From Cryobacterium flavum (GTDB taxonomy: Bacteria > Actinomycetota > Actinomycetes > Actinomycetales > Microbacteriaceae): DNA of 64,000 nt. The notes beneath the pieces are model-generated. The model worked only from the letters and a program-made list of their open reading frames with translations, was not told where the DNA came from and searched no databases. Shown here one piece after another: positions 8,792 to 17,542 of the stretch. The stretch spans positions 49,694 to 113,693 of the forward strand of contig NZ_FNIB01000010.1 of assembly GCF_900103805.1 (NCBI RefSeq). The letters are read 5' to 3'. A program made the translations under genes and the position numbers. Numbering within the stretch: the stretch's first letter is position 1; the number at the start of each line of letters is the position of its first letter.

Positions 8792-8885
8792 CTGGCTGGC
8801 CAGCTTTCCGGTTATTGGGTAGGACGATCGAGCCTACCAGCCCACGAAATGGCCGTGCGCCCGGTGGTACGCACCCACTGACAAA

Positions 8886-8921
8886 CACATCGCGCCGCCG
8901 GCGAGCCGGCGACGCGATGTG
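8886..8921. terminator. Hairpin downstream of htrA
   Basis: Perfect 9-base arms CACATCGCG (8886-8894) and CGCGATGTG (8913-8921) enclosing GCCGGC pairs, 22 bases past the htrA stop on the minus strand. A short T-rich stretch (TGTGTTTGTC) follows on that strand. Likely the transcription end of htrA. Confidence 0.55.
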
Positions 8922-8942
8922 GGAAGGAACAGAAGCGAGCGG

Positions 8943-10634
8943 TTAGCTTGAGAGCTCGCCGACCGTGACCGAGACGGTGATCGACTTGCCGTCCCGCACG
9001 TAGGTGAGATCGGCGCTGCCGCCGGCCGGGAGCACCCGCACCTGCGCGGTGAGGTCGATCGAGTCCGTGATCGGCACACCGTTGAAGTTGGTGATGACAT
9101 CGTCGGCGGCCAGACCGGCCTTGGCAGCGGCGCCACCGGAGGTGACCTCGCTGATGAGCGCACCAACCGTGCTGCTGGTCGAACTGGACGCGTCCTTCAC
9201 GCTCGCACCGAGCAGGCCGTGGGTGGCCTTTCCGTTGGCGATGATCTCGTCGGAGATGCGCTTGGCGAAGTTCGACGGGATGGAGAACCCGACGCCGATG
9301 CTGCCGGCGGCCGACGAGGAGGTGGTGCTGCCGGCGCTCGCTATGGCCACGTTGATGCCGACCAGTTCACCGCTGCCGTTGAGCAACGCGCCGCCGGAGT
9401 TGCCGGGGTTGATGGCGGCATCCGTTTGAATCACCGGGAGCGCAATGCTGGCGGTGGCGGCCTGCGAGCCCTGCGACGGGGTGCCGTCCTGGTTCGGAAA
9501 GTCGAAGAAGAACGGGTTCTGGCTTTGGCCTTCGTCGGGCGTTGTGGTGTCTGGCGAGGTGGGGGCGGCCGAGCTCGCGACGGTGATGCTGCGATTCAAA
9601 GCGCTGACGATGCCGTCGGTGACCGTGCCGGAGAGGCCGAGCGGGGCGCCGATGGCGATGGCGCTGTCACCGACGTTGAGCTCGGAGGAATCGCCCCAGG
9701 TCATGGGAGTGAGACCGCTCGCGTCGGTCAGTTTGATCACGGCGAGGTCGGAAATGGGGTCGGTGCCGACCAGGGTCGCGGCGTAGAGCTTGCCGTCGTT
9801 GCTCTTGACCTCGATTTTCACATCGGAGGCTGCGCCGTCGAGGGTGACCACGTGGGTGTTGGTGAGCACGTAGCCGTCGTCGGTGAGAATGACGCCGGAG
9901 CCGGTTCCGCCCGCTGAACTGCTGGACACGTCGATGGTCACGACGCTCGGCGAGGCCTTGGCCGCGACGGCGGTGATCTGGTTGACGCTCTTGGTGTTGT
10001 TCACCACGACGTTGCTCGGGCCGGAGGCCTGGCTGACGGGTACACCGTTGTTCTGGCCGTTCATCATGAGGGCGGTAATGCCGGCGCCGGACGAACCGCC
10101 GACGAGCGCACCAATGGCGAGGGCCGCGATCAGCGCGACACTACCCTTGCGGCGACCGGATTCCTTGGTCTTAGCGGCGAAGGGCTGGCTGGGATAGGCA
10201 TCCGTCGGGTAGGAGTCTGCTGTCGCATAGGCCTGGGGTACGGCGTTCGGGGCGTAGGCGGAGGACGACGCTGTCGGGGTCTCGATCGGGCGACCGAAGG
10301 CATCCGTCGGGTCGGAATCCGTGGGGTAGGCAACCGTTTGGTTGGCGGCGGGAGAGCTGTCAGCGGGGACGTTGTCTGCGGGCCGGTTCTCGGCGGATGC
10401 GTTCACGACGGGCTCCGGTGAAACGGATGCTGCCGGCTGGCTCGGTGCTGCAACGACCGGTACGGCGTTCGATGGCGGCGCAGTAGGGGCCGAGGGCGCG
10501 GCCGGTACGTCGGTCGGTGGCACCGTCGGTGGTGTGCTGGGCGGGGTAGCCTCGCCGGAATCATTCACTTCAAAAGCGGCGGCATCATCGGACCTGTCGG
10601 GGGTGGTGCCGGAATCATTGGTGTTGTCAGTCAT
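8943..10634 (-). CDS. htrA: Membrane-anchored HtrA/DegP-type serine protease with PDZ domain
   Basis: Surface protein-quality protease. The start is ATG at 10634 with GGAAGGAG upstream; a longer open frame to 10706 has no ribosome site. Of 563 residues, the first about 165 are a Pro/Ala/Ser-rich cytoplasmic tail. One membrane helix follows (VALIAALAIGALVGG, near residue 170), then the trypsin-like domain with the triad His in NTHVV (near 261), Asp in SDLAVIKL (near 297) and Ser in NPGNSGGAL (near 413), and a C-terminal PDZ domain (about 470-560). This layout is that of mycobacterial HtrA/PepD-type proteases. The divergent promoter region is shared with the aminotransferase gene. Confidence 0.92.
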   Translation of the reverse strand: MTDNTNDSGTTPDRSDDAAAFEVNDSGEATPPSTPPTVPPTDVPAAPSAPTAPPSNAVPVVAAPSQPAASVSPEPVVNASAENRPADNVPADSSPAANQTVAYPTDSDPTDAFGRPIETPTASSSAYAPNAVPQAYATADSYPTDAYPSQPFAAKTKESGRRKGSVALIAALAIGALVGGSSGAGITALMMNGQNNGVPVSQASGPSNVVVNNTKSVNQITAVAAKASPSVVTIDVSSSSAGGTGSGVILTDDGYVLTNTHVVTLDGAASDVKIEVKSNDGKLYAATLVGTDPISDLAVIKLTDASGLTPMTWGDSSELNVGDSAIAIGAPLGLSGTVTDGIVSALNRSITVASSAAPTSPDTTTPDEGQSQNPFFFDFPNQDGTPSQGSQAATASIALPVIQTDAAINPGNSGGALLNGSGELVGINVAIASAGSTTSSSAAGSIGVGFSIPSNFAKRISDEIIANGKATHGLLGASVKDASSSTSSTVGALISEVTSGGAAAKAGLAADDVITNFNGVPITDSIDLTAQVRVLPAGGSADLTYVRDGKSITVSVTVGELSS

Positions 10635-10738
10635 CGGGTGCTCCTTCCAAGCGTTGCCAGCTTTGCGCCCAAACCTGAACGTTCGATATGTACACACTGA
10701 GAGCATTCAATGATCAAGCCGAGACGTTGCCGAGGCGA

Positions 10739-10744
10739 TAGTTT
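10739..10744 (+). promoter_or_regulatory. Candidate -10 box (TAGTTT) for a leaderless aminotransferase mRNA
   Basis: TAGTTT ends 7 bases before the ATG at 10752, which puts the predicted transcription start at or next to the start codon. No ribosome site precedes that ATG. Confidence 0.4.
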
Positions 10745-10751
10745 GGAAACC

Positions 10752-11981
10752 ATGCAGCACTCTTCACGGGTCGAACCAGCCCTGACCATTTCCGGCGCCT
10801 GGCAACGCACAGCCAGAGGTGCCGGACTTCTCGCCGCGGACGGCAGCGTTGCGGCGAGCATCTTCGCCGAGATGAGCGCTCTCGCCGCGCGCACCGGTGC
10901 GATCAACCTCGGACAGGGCTTTCCTGATGAAGACGGGCCGGCCGTGGTGCTCGAGGCGGCCCGCCAAGCGATCAGCGACGGAGTGAACCAGTACCCGCCG
11001 GGCCGAGGCCAGCCGATTCTGCTCGAGGCGATCGCCCGGCACCAGCAGCGGTTCTACGGACTGACTCTCGACGCGGGAAGCGAAATCCTGGCGACTGCGG
11101 GAGCGACCGAGGCTCTCGCCGCGACGATTCTGGCACTGATCGAGCCCGGAGACGAGGTCGTCACCTTTGAGCCCTTTTACGACGCGTATGGCGGTCTGAT
11201 CGGCTTGGGCGGAGGCATCCATCGCACCGTGCCGCTGCGTGCCCCCGATTTTCAGCCGGACCTGGACGCGCTGCGGGACGCGGTCACCGACCGCACCCGG
11301 CTGATCATCGTGAACGATCCGCACAATCCCACCGGAGCGGTCTTTCCCCGCGAAACGCTCGAGCTGATCGTGGAGCTCGCCAACCAGCACAACGCACTCG
11401 TGGTCACCGATGAGGTCTACGAACACCTGACCTTTGGCGCGCCGCACATCCCGATCGCGACCCTGCCGGGAGCGTGGGAACGCACGGTCACCATCTCCTC
11501 GGGCGGCAAGACGTTCAGCCTCACCGGCTGGAAGGTGGGCTGGCTGAGTGCGCCGGCCGCCATCGTCACGGCGATTCTCGCGGTCAAGCAGTTTCTCACC
11601 TACGTGAACGCGGCGCCGTTCCAGCCGGCGATCGCCGTGGGGCTCGGCCTGCCCGATGCGTACTTCGATGGAATCGCCGCCGATATGAAGGCCAAACGTG
11701 ATGTGCTGGCGCCCGGTTTGCGGGCGGCCGGTTTTGAAATCAGTGTGCCGCAGGGCTCGTATTTCATCGTGGCGGATGCGACACCGCTCGGCTTCACCGA
11801 TGGCACCGAGCTGTGCCGAAAGCTGCCCGGGCTGGCCGGGGTGGTCGCGGTGCCGATAGCCGCGTTCTGCTCCCCCGGCAACCGGGCCGAGTACGCGCCC
11901 CTGGTGCGTTTCGCTTACTGCAAGAAGGAGCCCCTGCTCGAGCAGGCCTCGGCCCAGCTGGCGGCCCTCTCCCGTTCATAA
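10752..11981 (+). CDS. Class I/II PLP aminotransferase (DapC/kynurenine aminotransferase-like)
   Basis: The 409-residue PLP enzyme has NLGQGFPDEDGP near residue 50, NDPHNPTGAVF near 195 (substrate/PLP Asn), VTDEVYEHLTF near 222 (Asp to the PLP nitrogen), SSGGKTFSLTGWKVGW near 252 (Schiff-base lysine) and the C-terminal arginine in LVRFAYCK. Homologues are annotated as N-succinyldiaminopimelate aminotransferase (lysine and peptidoglycan pathway) or as glutamine transaminase K/kynurenine aminotransferase. The sequence alone does not choose between them. ATG 10752 is preferred because of the -10-like box 7 bases upstream; an upstream in-frame ATG at 10710 lies in sequence without coding character. 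Confidence 0.83.
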   Translation: MQHSSRVEPALTISGAWQRTARGAGLLAADGSVAASIFAEMSALAARTGAINLGQGFPDEDGPAVVLEAARQAISDGVNQYPPGRGQPILLEAIARHQQRFYGLTLDAGSEILATAGATEALAATILALIEPGDEVVTFEPFYDAYGGLIGLGGGIHRTVPLRAPDFQPDLDALRDAVTDRTRLIIVNDPHNPTGAVFPRETLELIVELANQHNALVVTDEVYEHLTFGAPHIPIATLPGAWERTVTISSGGKTFSLTGWKVGWLSAPAAIVTAILAVKQFLTYVNAAPFQPAIAVGLGLPDAYFDGIAADMKAKRDVLAPGLRAAGFEISVPQGSYFIVADATPLGFTDGTELCRKLPGLAGVVAVPIAAFCSPGNRAEYAPLVRFAYCKKEPLLEQASAQLAALSRS

Positions 11982-12066
11982 CTCCTGCAATTTCTGCGAC
12001 ACCGGGTTCTGAACGCCGCAATGACACGGAACTTTCGCTGACGGCATAGGAATTGCAGGAGTTATG
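11977..12066. repeat. 90-bp element with perfect 16-bp terminal inverted repeats
   Basis: CATAACTCCTGCAATT (11977-11992) and its exact reverse complement AATTGCAGGAGTTATG (12051-12066) flank 58 bases of non-coding DNA. The left arm contains the TAA stop of the aminotransferase. The arms are AT-richer than their surroundings. It could be a bidirectional terminator or a miniature inverted-repeat element; the long loop and lack of a T-run favour the latter. Confidence 0.6.
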
Positions 12067-12098
12067 CACCCCAGCGCATGAGTGGGGGTGACGCGGGG

Positions 12099-13172
12099 TT
12101 ACGACGCTAGAGCGGGGTAGTCGGTGTAGCCCTCGGCACCGTCGGCGTAGTAGGTGAGCGGGTTGGGGTCGTTCACGGGAAGGTCGTTCTGCCAGCGATG
12201 CACCAGGTCGGGGTTCGCGATGGCGGCGCGCCCCACGACCACAGCGTCGGCCACGTCGTCCCGCACCAGGGCCAGGGCTTCGTCGCGCGCGGTGATGGCG
12301 CCGAATCCGCTGTTGACCAGGAACACGCCGCCGAAGCGGATGCGCAGGTTCTGCACGAATTCTCCGCGCGGGTCGGCGTGCAGCACGCTGAGGTAGGCCA
12401 GGCCGAGCGGAGCCAGACCGTCGACGAGGGCACCATAGGTGGCCGCGAGGTCGGTGGCATCCGTTTCGAGCGCGTCCTGAATGTTGTGTTCCGGTGAGAT
12501 GCGGAGGCCCACCTTGTCGGCGCCGATCGCCGCGGCGACGGCGGTCACGACATCGATGACGAACCTGGCGCGTCGTTCGGGTGAACCGCCCCAGGAGTCG
12601 TCGCGCACGTTGGAGGCCGGTGACAAGAACTCGTGCAGCAGGTAGCCGTTGGCGCCGTGCAGTTCAACGCCGTCGAATCCGGCCGCGATGGCGTTCTGCG
12701 AGGCGAGCACGAACTCGGCGATGATGCCGGGCAGTTCCTCGGCCGTCAGCGCGTGCGGCACCGGGTAAGCCTGCTTGCCGTCGTAGGTGCGGGTGGTGCC
12801 ATTGATGGCGATGGCGCTCGGCGCGACGACGGGGAAGCCGCCGTTCGTGGCCTCGTGAGTGACCCGGCCGGCGTGCATGACCTGGGCGACGATGCGACCG
12901 CCGGCGGCGTGCACCGAGTCGGTGACGGCTTTCCAGCCGGCCAACTGTTCCGGCTCGACCAGCCCGGGCTGGCCGGGGAAGCCCTGGCCGGCGTGGCTCG
13001 GGTAGGTGCCCTCACTCACGATCAGGCCGAGCGAGGCGCGCTGCGTGTAGTGCAGGGCGACCAGGTCTCCGGGCACACCGGACTGGCCGGAGCGGATGCG
13101 GGTCAGCGGCGCCATAACGAGACGGTTGGGGAGTTCGAGGTCGCCCAGGTTCAGCGGAGAAAAGAGATTCAC
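12099..13172 (-). CDS. Old Yellow Enzyme family alkene reductase (NADH:flavin oxidoreductase)
   Basis: FMN-dependent reductase of activated C=C bonds. The start is GTG at 13172, 6 bases after GAAAGAAG. The protein is 357 residues, with LFSPLNLGDLELPNRLVMAPLTRIRS at the N-terminus (FMN phosphate and flavin-ring region), QVMHAGRVTH near residue 98, FDGVELHGANGYLLHEFLSP near 167-185 (the HGAN motif that binds the substrate carbonyl), RARFVIDVV near 210, and GRAAIANPDLVHRW near 320 (phosphate-binding loop). This resembles NemA/xenobiotic reductases. It is transcribed alone, divergent from the alpha/beta hydrolase. The physiological substrate is unknown. Confidence 0.9.
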   Translation of the reverse strand: MNLFSPLNLGDLELPNRLVMAPLTRIRSGQSGVPGDLVALHYTQRASLGLIVSEGTYPSHAGQGFPGQPGLVEPEQLAGWKAVTDSVHAAGGRIVAQVMHAGRVTHEATNGGFPVVAPSAIAINGTTRTYDGKQAYPVPHALTAEELPGIIAEFVLASQNAIAAGFDGVELHGANGYLLHEFLSPASNVRDDSWGGSPERRARFVIDVVTAVAAAIGADKVGLRISPEHNIQDALETDATDLAATYGALVDGLAPLGLAYLSVLHADPRGEFVQNLRIRFGGVFLVNSGFGAITARDEALALVRDDVADAVVVGRAAIANPDLVHRWQNDLPVNDPNPLTYYADGAEGYTDYPALAS

Positions 13173-13366
13173 GGGCACTTCTTTCACAATCAGCCGGCAA
13201 TCAGACCGGACACGTTCGTTGGGGGCACTAGGTGGATCCTGGGTGCCCGTAGGCAGCAACGGGCCACAGGCGCGCGATATTCCTGCCTGTCAATTGGCTG
13301 GACGGCCGCGTGCAGTTGGATGGCCAGGCGGGCAATCCGGTTGGTCTGCGGCACCGAACTACCACC

Positions 13367-14464
13367 ATGAGCATCTTGATGTCCCGACCAGCGATCCGAA
13401 ACCACGCCGTGTCACCGCTCTGCGCTCTGGACTCACCGAAGCCCGGTCCGCGCCCCGGCCCCCACGTTCCCGCCCGGCCAAAACCGGCACCACCGGCCAC
13501 CGCGCTGGGCTACAGCCCGTTCCCGCTCGACTCGGATGCCCGCCACTTCGGCCTCACCACGAGTTCCATGCGGCTTAGGGGCGGAACGGTCACGGTACGG
13601 CACGGACGCCGCAGCGCGAGTACGACCGCGACCATCCTGCTGCACGGCGCCGCCGGGTCATGGACCACCTGGACACCCCTGCTTCAGGCCGCCGATGCGA
13701 CCGCCCGCGACCTGACCGATCTCATCATCCCCGACCTGCCGGGGTGGGGTGACTCGCCACTTCCGGCCGACCGTTCGACGCTCGGCCTCGAGTCGATGGC
13801 CGAGCTGGTCGCCGACCTGGCGCGCTCCCTCGGCTACGAACGCTGGAACGTTGTGGGTCACTCCATGGGCGGGTTCATCGCACTGGCGCTGGCGGCGAGC
13901 GAAACGCGCGCCACGGCATCCGTCGGCCTGGTCTCGGCCACCTCGTTTTCGGTCCAGGACAGCGTTCGGCACCCAGTTCGCCGGTTCTTTGCGCTGCCTG
14001 CTTTCTCAGCGCTGTTCCAGACCATGCGGATGCTGCAACTCGCTGGCCCGCTCGGCCGCGACCTGGTACGGGCGGTCACGCGCTTCGGCCTGCTGCGCTT
14101 CCTGGTGGCTCCACTGTTTCGGTACGGCCAAGCCGTCGATGCAAGCGTGGTCGCCGCCCTCGGCGCCGAGATGCGGCCGGCCGGTTTCGTGCTGGCGGCG
14201 ACCCGTGCCGGCGCCTACGACGCCTCCGCAAGCTGGGCGCAGATCAGCTGCCCGGTGCGCTCCGTGCACGGCGACCGAGACGTGTTCGTCACGGCCCAGG
14301 ACGACCGAAAGCTCCGTTCGGTCGTGCCGCAGTGCGTGATCAGCACGATCGCCAGCGCCGGGCATTTCGGTCAGATCGAGCGCCCGCTCGAGGTGCTGCT
14401 GCGGCTCGAATTCGCGGCCCCACTACCGATCGTATCGACTTCGAGTCAGCTGGGCACTTCCTGA
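13367..14464 (+). CDS. Alpha/beta hydrolase
   Basis: The 365-residue hydrolase has the oxyanion region LLHGAAGSWTTW (near residue 85), nucleophile elbow GHSMGG (near 165), acid in HGDRDVF (near 305), and histidine in SAGHFGQIERP (near 328). The first about 60 residues are Pro/Arg-rich and low in complexity, so the real start could lie further downstream; ATG 13367 is the first methionine in a plausible context. Esterase, haloperoxidase-like or lactonase activity are all possible. The 194-base gap upstream, shared divergently with the Old Yellow Enzyme gene, holds no recognisable operator. Confidence 0.75.
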   Translation: MSILMSRPAIRNHAVSPLCALDSPKPGPRPGPHVPARPKPAPPATALGYSPFPLDSDARHFGLTTSSMRLRGGTVTVRHGRRSASTTATILLHGAAGSWTTWTPLLQAADATARDLTDLIIPDLPGWGDSPLPADRSTLGLESMAELVADLARSLGYERWNVVGHSMGGFIALALAASETRATASVGLVSATSFSVQDSVRHPVRRFFALPAFSALFQTMRMLQLAGPLGRDLVRAVTRFGLLRFLVAPLFRYGQAVDASVVAALGAEMRPAGFVLAATRAGAYDASASWAQISCPVRSVHGDRDVFVTAQDDRKLRSVVPQCVISTIASAGHFGQIERPLEVLLRLEFAAPLPIVSTSSQLGTS

Positions 14465-14606
14465 AAACCTTGCATTTACCCCCCAAACGGAGGACGGTTA
14501 TTAGCAGTGCCCGGTTCAATTCCAAAGTGCATTCTTCGCTTTCATTCGTTCCGGCTCCCGGCTCTCAGTGAGCGCAACCGATCGCAGCGAAATGGAAGTG
14601 GCAATC

Positions 14607-14999
14607 ATGGGTTCTCTCACGTACGACCGTGTCGTCGTGGAATTCGAAGATCGCATGCTGGCACACCTGCAGCTCGTAATCATTCAAAAGCTTCGCCGCG
14701 GCGAAAGTTTTCTGTTGTCCTGGCGTGATGCCGCCGTCGTCGGCGACGGCCGCAGCTCTGCCTGGCTGCACCCGGCGATTCCGCTCTATTTCAAGTTTGC
14801 CGGCGGCCACGCACCGAGCATCAACCCGAACTGGGTCGCCCAGCTGACCCGCTCGGCCAACAGCTCGCAGGGGCTCGTGGTAACCGCGGAAGAAAGCGCC
14901 GCCGTTGACACCAATGCGACCCCGAAGCTAGAACCGGCCATCGGCATTCGAGCGGCCGCGCAGACCCGCGCGACCAAGGCCAGCGTCACCGAACGCTGA
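14607..14999 (+). CDS. Small conserved protein typical of Microbacteriaceae
   Basis: Starts at ATG 14607 with GGAAGTGG upstream. The 130 residues begin MGSLTYDRVVVEFEDRMLAH and continue with LVIIQKLRRGESFLLSW. This matches my memory of a small protein family widespread in Microbacteriaceae, sometimes misnamed as ATP-dependent DNA ligase, although it has no ligase motif. The conserved part is residues 1-90; the Ala/Thr-rich tail is variable. The function is unknown. Its last 14 bases overlap the convergent nitrilase gene. The 142-base leader upstream contains no structure I can name. Confidence 0.6.
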   Translation: MGSLTYDRVVVEFEDRMLAHLQLVIIQKLRRGESFLLSWRDAAVVGDGRSSAWLHPAIPLYFKFAGGHAPSINPNWVAQLTRSANSSQGLVVTAEESAAVDTNATPKLEPAIGIRAAAQTRATKASVTER

Positions 15000-15861
15000 T
15001 TCTCATAGGTGCCGCTTCGCGCGGCACGACGGTGAAGCGTCGGAGTGCGAGGGCCGGATTGATAGCGCGCACGGCGGTGACTCTGGCCGGTGTGAGGTAC
15101 GCGACGGCGACATCCGCTGCCTCGCCGAGGCTGACCAGCGCAACGCCCATCGGGTCAATGATGAGGCTGGTACCAACGCCGATCGGCGGGGTCTGATCGG
15201 CGGCCGCCACAAAAACGGTGTTCTCCAGCGCCCGGGCCGTCAGCAGGGTACGCCAGTGGTGTTCTTTGAGCGGGCCACGCACCCACTCCGACGGCACGAG
15301 CACGAGGGTGACTCCCGCGTCGACGAGTCGACGCGTGACCTCGGGAAAGCGGATGTCGTAGCAGGTCTGCAGCCCCACCCGCAGGCCGCCGACATCGAAG
15401 GTCTCGGGGTCGGTCACGGTGCCGGGCAGCACCCACTCCGATTCACGGTCGCCGAACGCGTCGTACAGGTGCAGCTTGCGGTAGGTCGCCACGAGGTGCC
15501 CGGTGTCATCGAGAGTGACGAGCGTGTTCGAGAACCTGGCCGGGTCCACGGTCGTTTCGAGCATGCCGGCCACGATGTGGATGCCGAGTTCGGCGGCGAG
15601 CGCGGCCAGCGCGGTCACGAATTCTCCGTCGAGCGGTTCGGCGGCCGCCACAAACGACGGTCCGAGTTTCGGTTCGAAGAATGCCGAGTACTCGGGAAAA
15701 ACGACGAGCTGGGCGCCACGACCGGCGGCCGTTTCGGCCAGCTGCCGCATGGTGCCGAGGTTAAGCGCCCGATCTGGCCCAGGGGCGAACTGGGCAACGG
15801 CCACGCCGACCGCATCGGAATCGATCGTTGCGGATTCATGCGTTGCGGCGCCTGGAGTCAT
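14986..15861 (-). CDS. Carbon-nitrogen hydrolase (nitrilase superfamily)
   Basis: Hydrolyses a small amide or nitrile. The catalytic Glu lies in VVFPEYSAFF (near residue 57), Lys in TYRKLHLYDAFG (near 128) and Cys in LQTCYDIRFPE (near 166), the standard Glu-Lys-Cys triad. The 291-residue length fits a stand-alone branch (omega-amidase/Nit-like). The spacing and the CYDIRFPE loop resemble Nit2-type omega-amidases or deaminated-glutathione amidases, a repair role that would suit a housekeeping context. The start is ATG at 15861. Confidence 0.87.
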   Translation of the reverse strand: MTPGAATHESATIDSDAVGVAVAQFAPGPDRALNLGTMRQLAETAAGRGAQLVVFPEYSAFFEPKLGPSFVAAAEPLDGEFVTALAALAAELGIHIVAGMLETTVDPARFSNTLVTLDDTGHLVATYRKLHLYDAFGDRESEWVLPGTVTDPETFDVGGLRVGLQTCYDIRFPEVTRRLVDAGVTLVLVPSEWVRGPLKEHHWRTLLTARALENTVFVAAADQTPPIGVGTSLIIDPMGVALVSLGEAADVAVAYLTPARVTAVRAINPALALRRFTVVPREAAPMRISVR

Positions 15862-15978
15862 GGCGAAAGCCTAGCTGGCCGCTCGATCAGCATGCCGATA
15901 CCGATGCCAACCGGCGAAAGGTTTGATCTTCGCAGTCAACTGAGGGGTTATCGAAGGCTCCCGTTAACATTTGCTGGG

Positions 15979-15984
15979 TAAGTT
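15979..15984 (+). promoter_or_regulatory. Candidate -10 box (TAAGTT) for leaderless translation from GTG 15991
   Basis: TAAGTT lies 6 bases before GTG 15991. TTAACA at 15964-15969 is a possible but poorly spaced -35. No ribosome site is visible between box and start. Confidence 0.35.
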
Positions 15985-15990
15985 CATAGG

Positions 15991-17538
15991 GTGACTTCCG
16001 TTATCGCTCCGCATCTCGTGGCCCCTCCGGTGCCCGGACGACGCCTGTGGCGACGGCTTTCACCCGCCTGGTCGGCGGGTCTCGTGGGCCTCGTGACCTT
16101 TTTGGTATCGTTCGCCTGGTCCTGGCAGCCGTCGTATTGGGGCGATGAGGCGGCCAGCGTCATGTCGGCCGAACGATCGCTCCCCTCGCTGTTCGGCATG
16201 CTCGAGAACGTCGATGCCGTGCACGGCCTCTACTACCTGTTTCTGCACGGCTGGATCGACCTGTTCGGTGCGTCCGAGCTCGCCACCCGGCTGCCGAGCG
16301 CGATCGCGATCGGCGTCGCGGCTGCGGGAACGGTGGTTCTGGCGCGATTCTTCATGGGGTCTCGGGTTGCCATCGCCGGCGGACTGGTCTTCGCGATCAT
16401 TCCGCGGGTGACCTATATGGGCTCCGAGGCGCGATCCACCGCCATCGCCACGGCCATCGGGGTCTGGCTGACCGTGCTTCTCGTGCACGCTGTCCGAAGC
16501 AGCGCCGGGAGTCGGCGCCGGCAGATCCTGCTCTGGGGTTCCTATTCCGTGCTGCTCGCGCTCGGCATCTACGTCTTCCTGTTCCTGGCGCTGCTGCTGC
16601 CGGTACACGCGGTGGCGGTCCTCGTTCTTGGCGGCCGGCATCCGCTGTGGCGCAGCGTTTTCTTCTGGGTCGGCGCCAGCGCGATCGGGCTGCTGCTGGC
16701 CGCCCCGATAGTGCTGGCGGGCTCAGCGCAGCGGGAACAAATCGCGTTCATCGGCCGACGACCCCAGGTCAGCGTGAGCGAAGCGGCCGTCATGCAGTGG
16801 TTCGACACCATTCCGGTGGCGATCATGGCCTGGTCGCTCATTCTCGTGGCTGTGATCGCGGTATTCCTGCGCCGCCCCGGCAGGCCTCTTTCGGCCGGCC
16901 TGCCGCGCCGCACGGGACTGACGATTTTTCTGGCCTGGATGCTGGTGCCGAGCGCGATTCTGCTCATCGGCACCCACCTGATCGCGCCGATGTATTCGTT
17001 GCGCTACCTCTCGCTCTGCGCTCCGGCGGTGGGCATTGTGATCGCCGTGGGCGTGGCGGCACTGGCCAGCAATTGGTTGCGCGTCGCGAGTGTCCTGGCC
17101 CTCGTGGCCGTGATCGTGCCCGCCTATGCGGTGCAACGCGGTGACTACGGCAAGAATGAGGGCAGTGACTGGCGCCAGGCAGCCGACATCATCGCCGCCC
17201 GGGCAACGCCGGACGACGGCGTGGTCTTCGACCAGAGCGTGCGCCCGTCACGCCTGCCCCGGCTAGCTATGCATCTCTACCCCAACGCTTTCGCCGGACT
17301 GCGCGACGTGACCCTGACCCGCCCGTACGCTGACACGACCTGGCTGTGGGACGAGGTCGCACCTCTGACCGACGTGCTGCCGAGCGTAGTGAACCTCAAC
17401 ACGGTGTGGCTGCTGCAATACTCGGGGAGTGCAGATTCGCGGAAAGAAACGGATGTCCACACGCTTCAACTCCAGGGTTTCCGCGTCGCCGACACGACAC
17501 TGGTCAACCGCACCCGCATCATCGAAATGACGAGGTAA
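15991..17538 (+). CDS. Polytopic membrane glycosyltransferase (mannosyltransferase, GT39/ArnT-like superfamily)
   Basis: Predicted GT-C type transferase that uses a lipid-linked sugar on the outer membrane face. The 515 residues contain about ten hydrophobic segments. The first extracellular loop carries SYWGDEAASVMSAERS (near residue 48), with the acidic pair placed where GT-C enzymes keep their catalytic Asp/Glu. A soluble-looking C-terminal part (about 390-515) follows the last helix. It is 4 bases upstream of the polyprenol-phosphate mannose synthase gene, which would make its likely donor. The acceptor (protein or envelope glycan) is unknown. Confidence 0.78.
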   Translation: MTSVIAPHLVAPPVPGRRLWRRLSPAWSAGLVGLVTFLVSFAWSWQPSYWGDEAASVMSAERSLPSLFGMLENVDAVHGLYYLFLHGWIDLFGASELATRLPSAIAIGVAAAGTVVLARFFMGSRVAIAGGLVFAIIPRVTYMGSEARSTAIATAIGVWLTVLLVHAVRSSAGSRRRQILLWGSYSVLLALGIYVFLFLALLLPVHAVAVLVLGGRHPLWRSVFFWVGASAIGLLLAAPIVLAGSAQREQIAFIGRRPQVSVSEAAVMQWFDTIPVAIMAWSLILVAVIAVFLRRPGRPLSAGLPRRTGLTIFLAWMLVPSAILLIGTHLIAPMYSLRYLSLCAPAVGIVIAVGVAALASNWLRVASVLALVAVIVPAYAVQRGDYGKNEGSDWRQAADIIAARATPDDGVVFDQSVRPSRLPRLAMHLYPNAFAGLRDVTLTRPYADTTWLWDEVAPLTDVLPSVVNLNTVWLLQYSGSADSRKETDVHTLQLQGFRVADTTLVNRTRIIEMTR

Positions 17539-17542
17539 CGTC

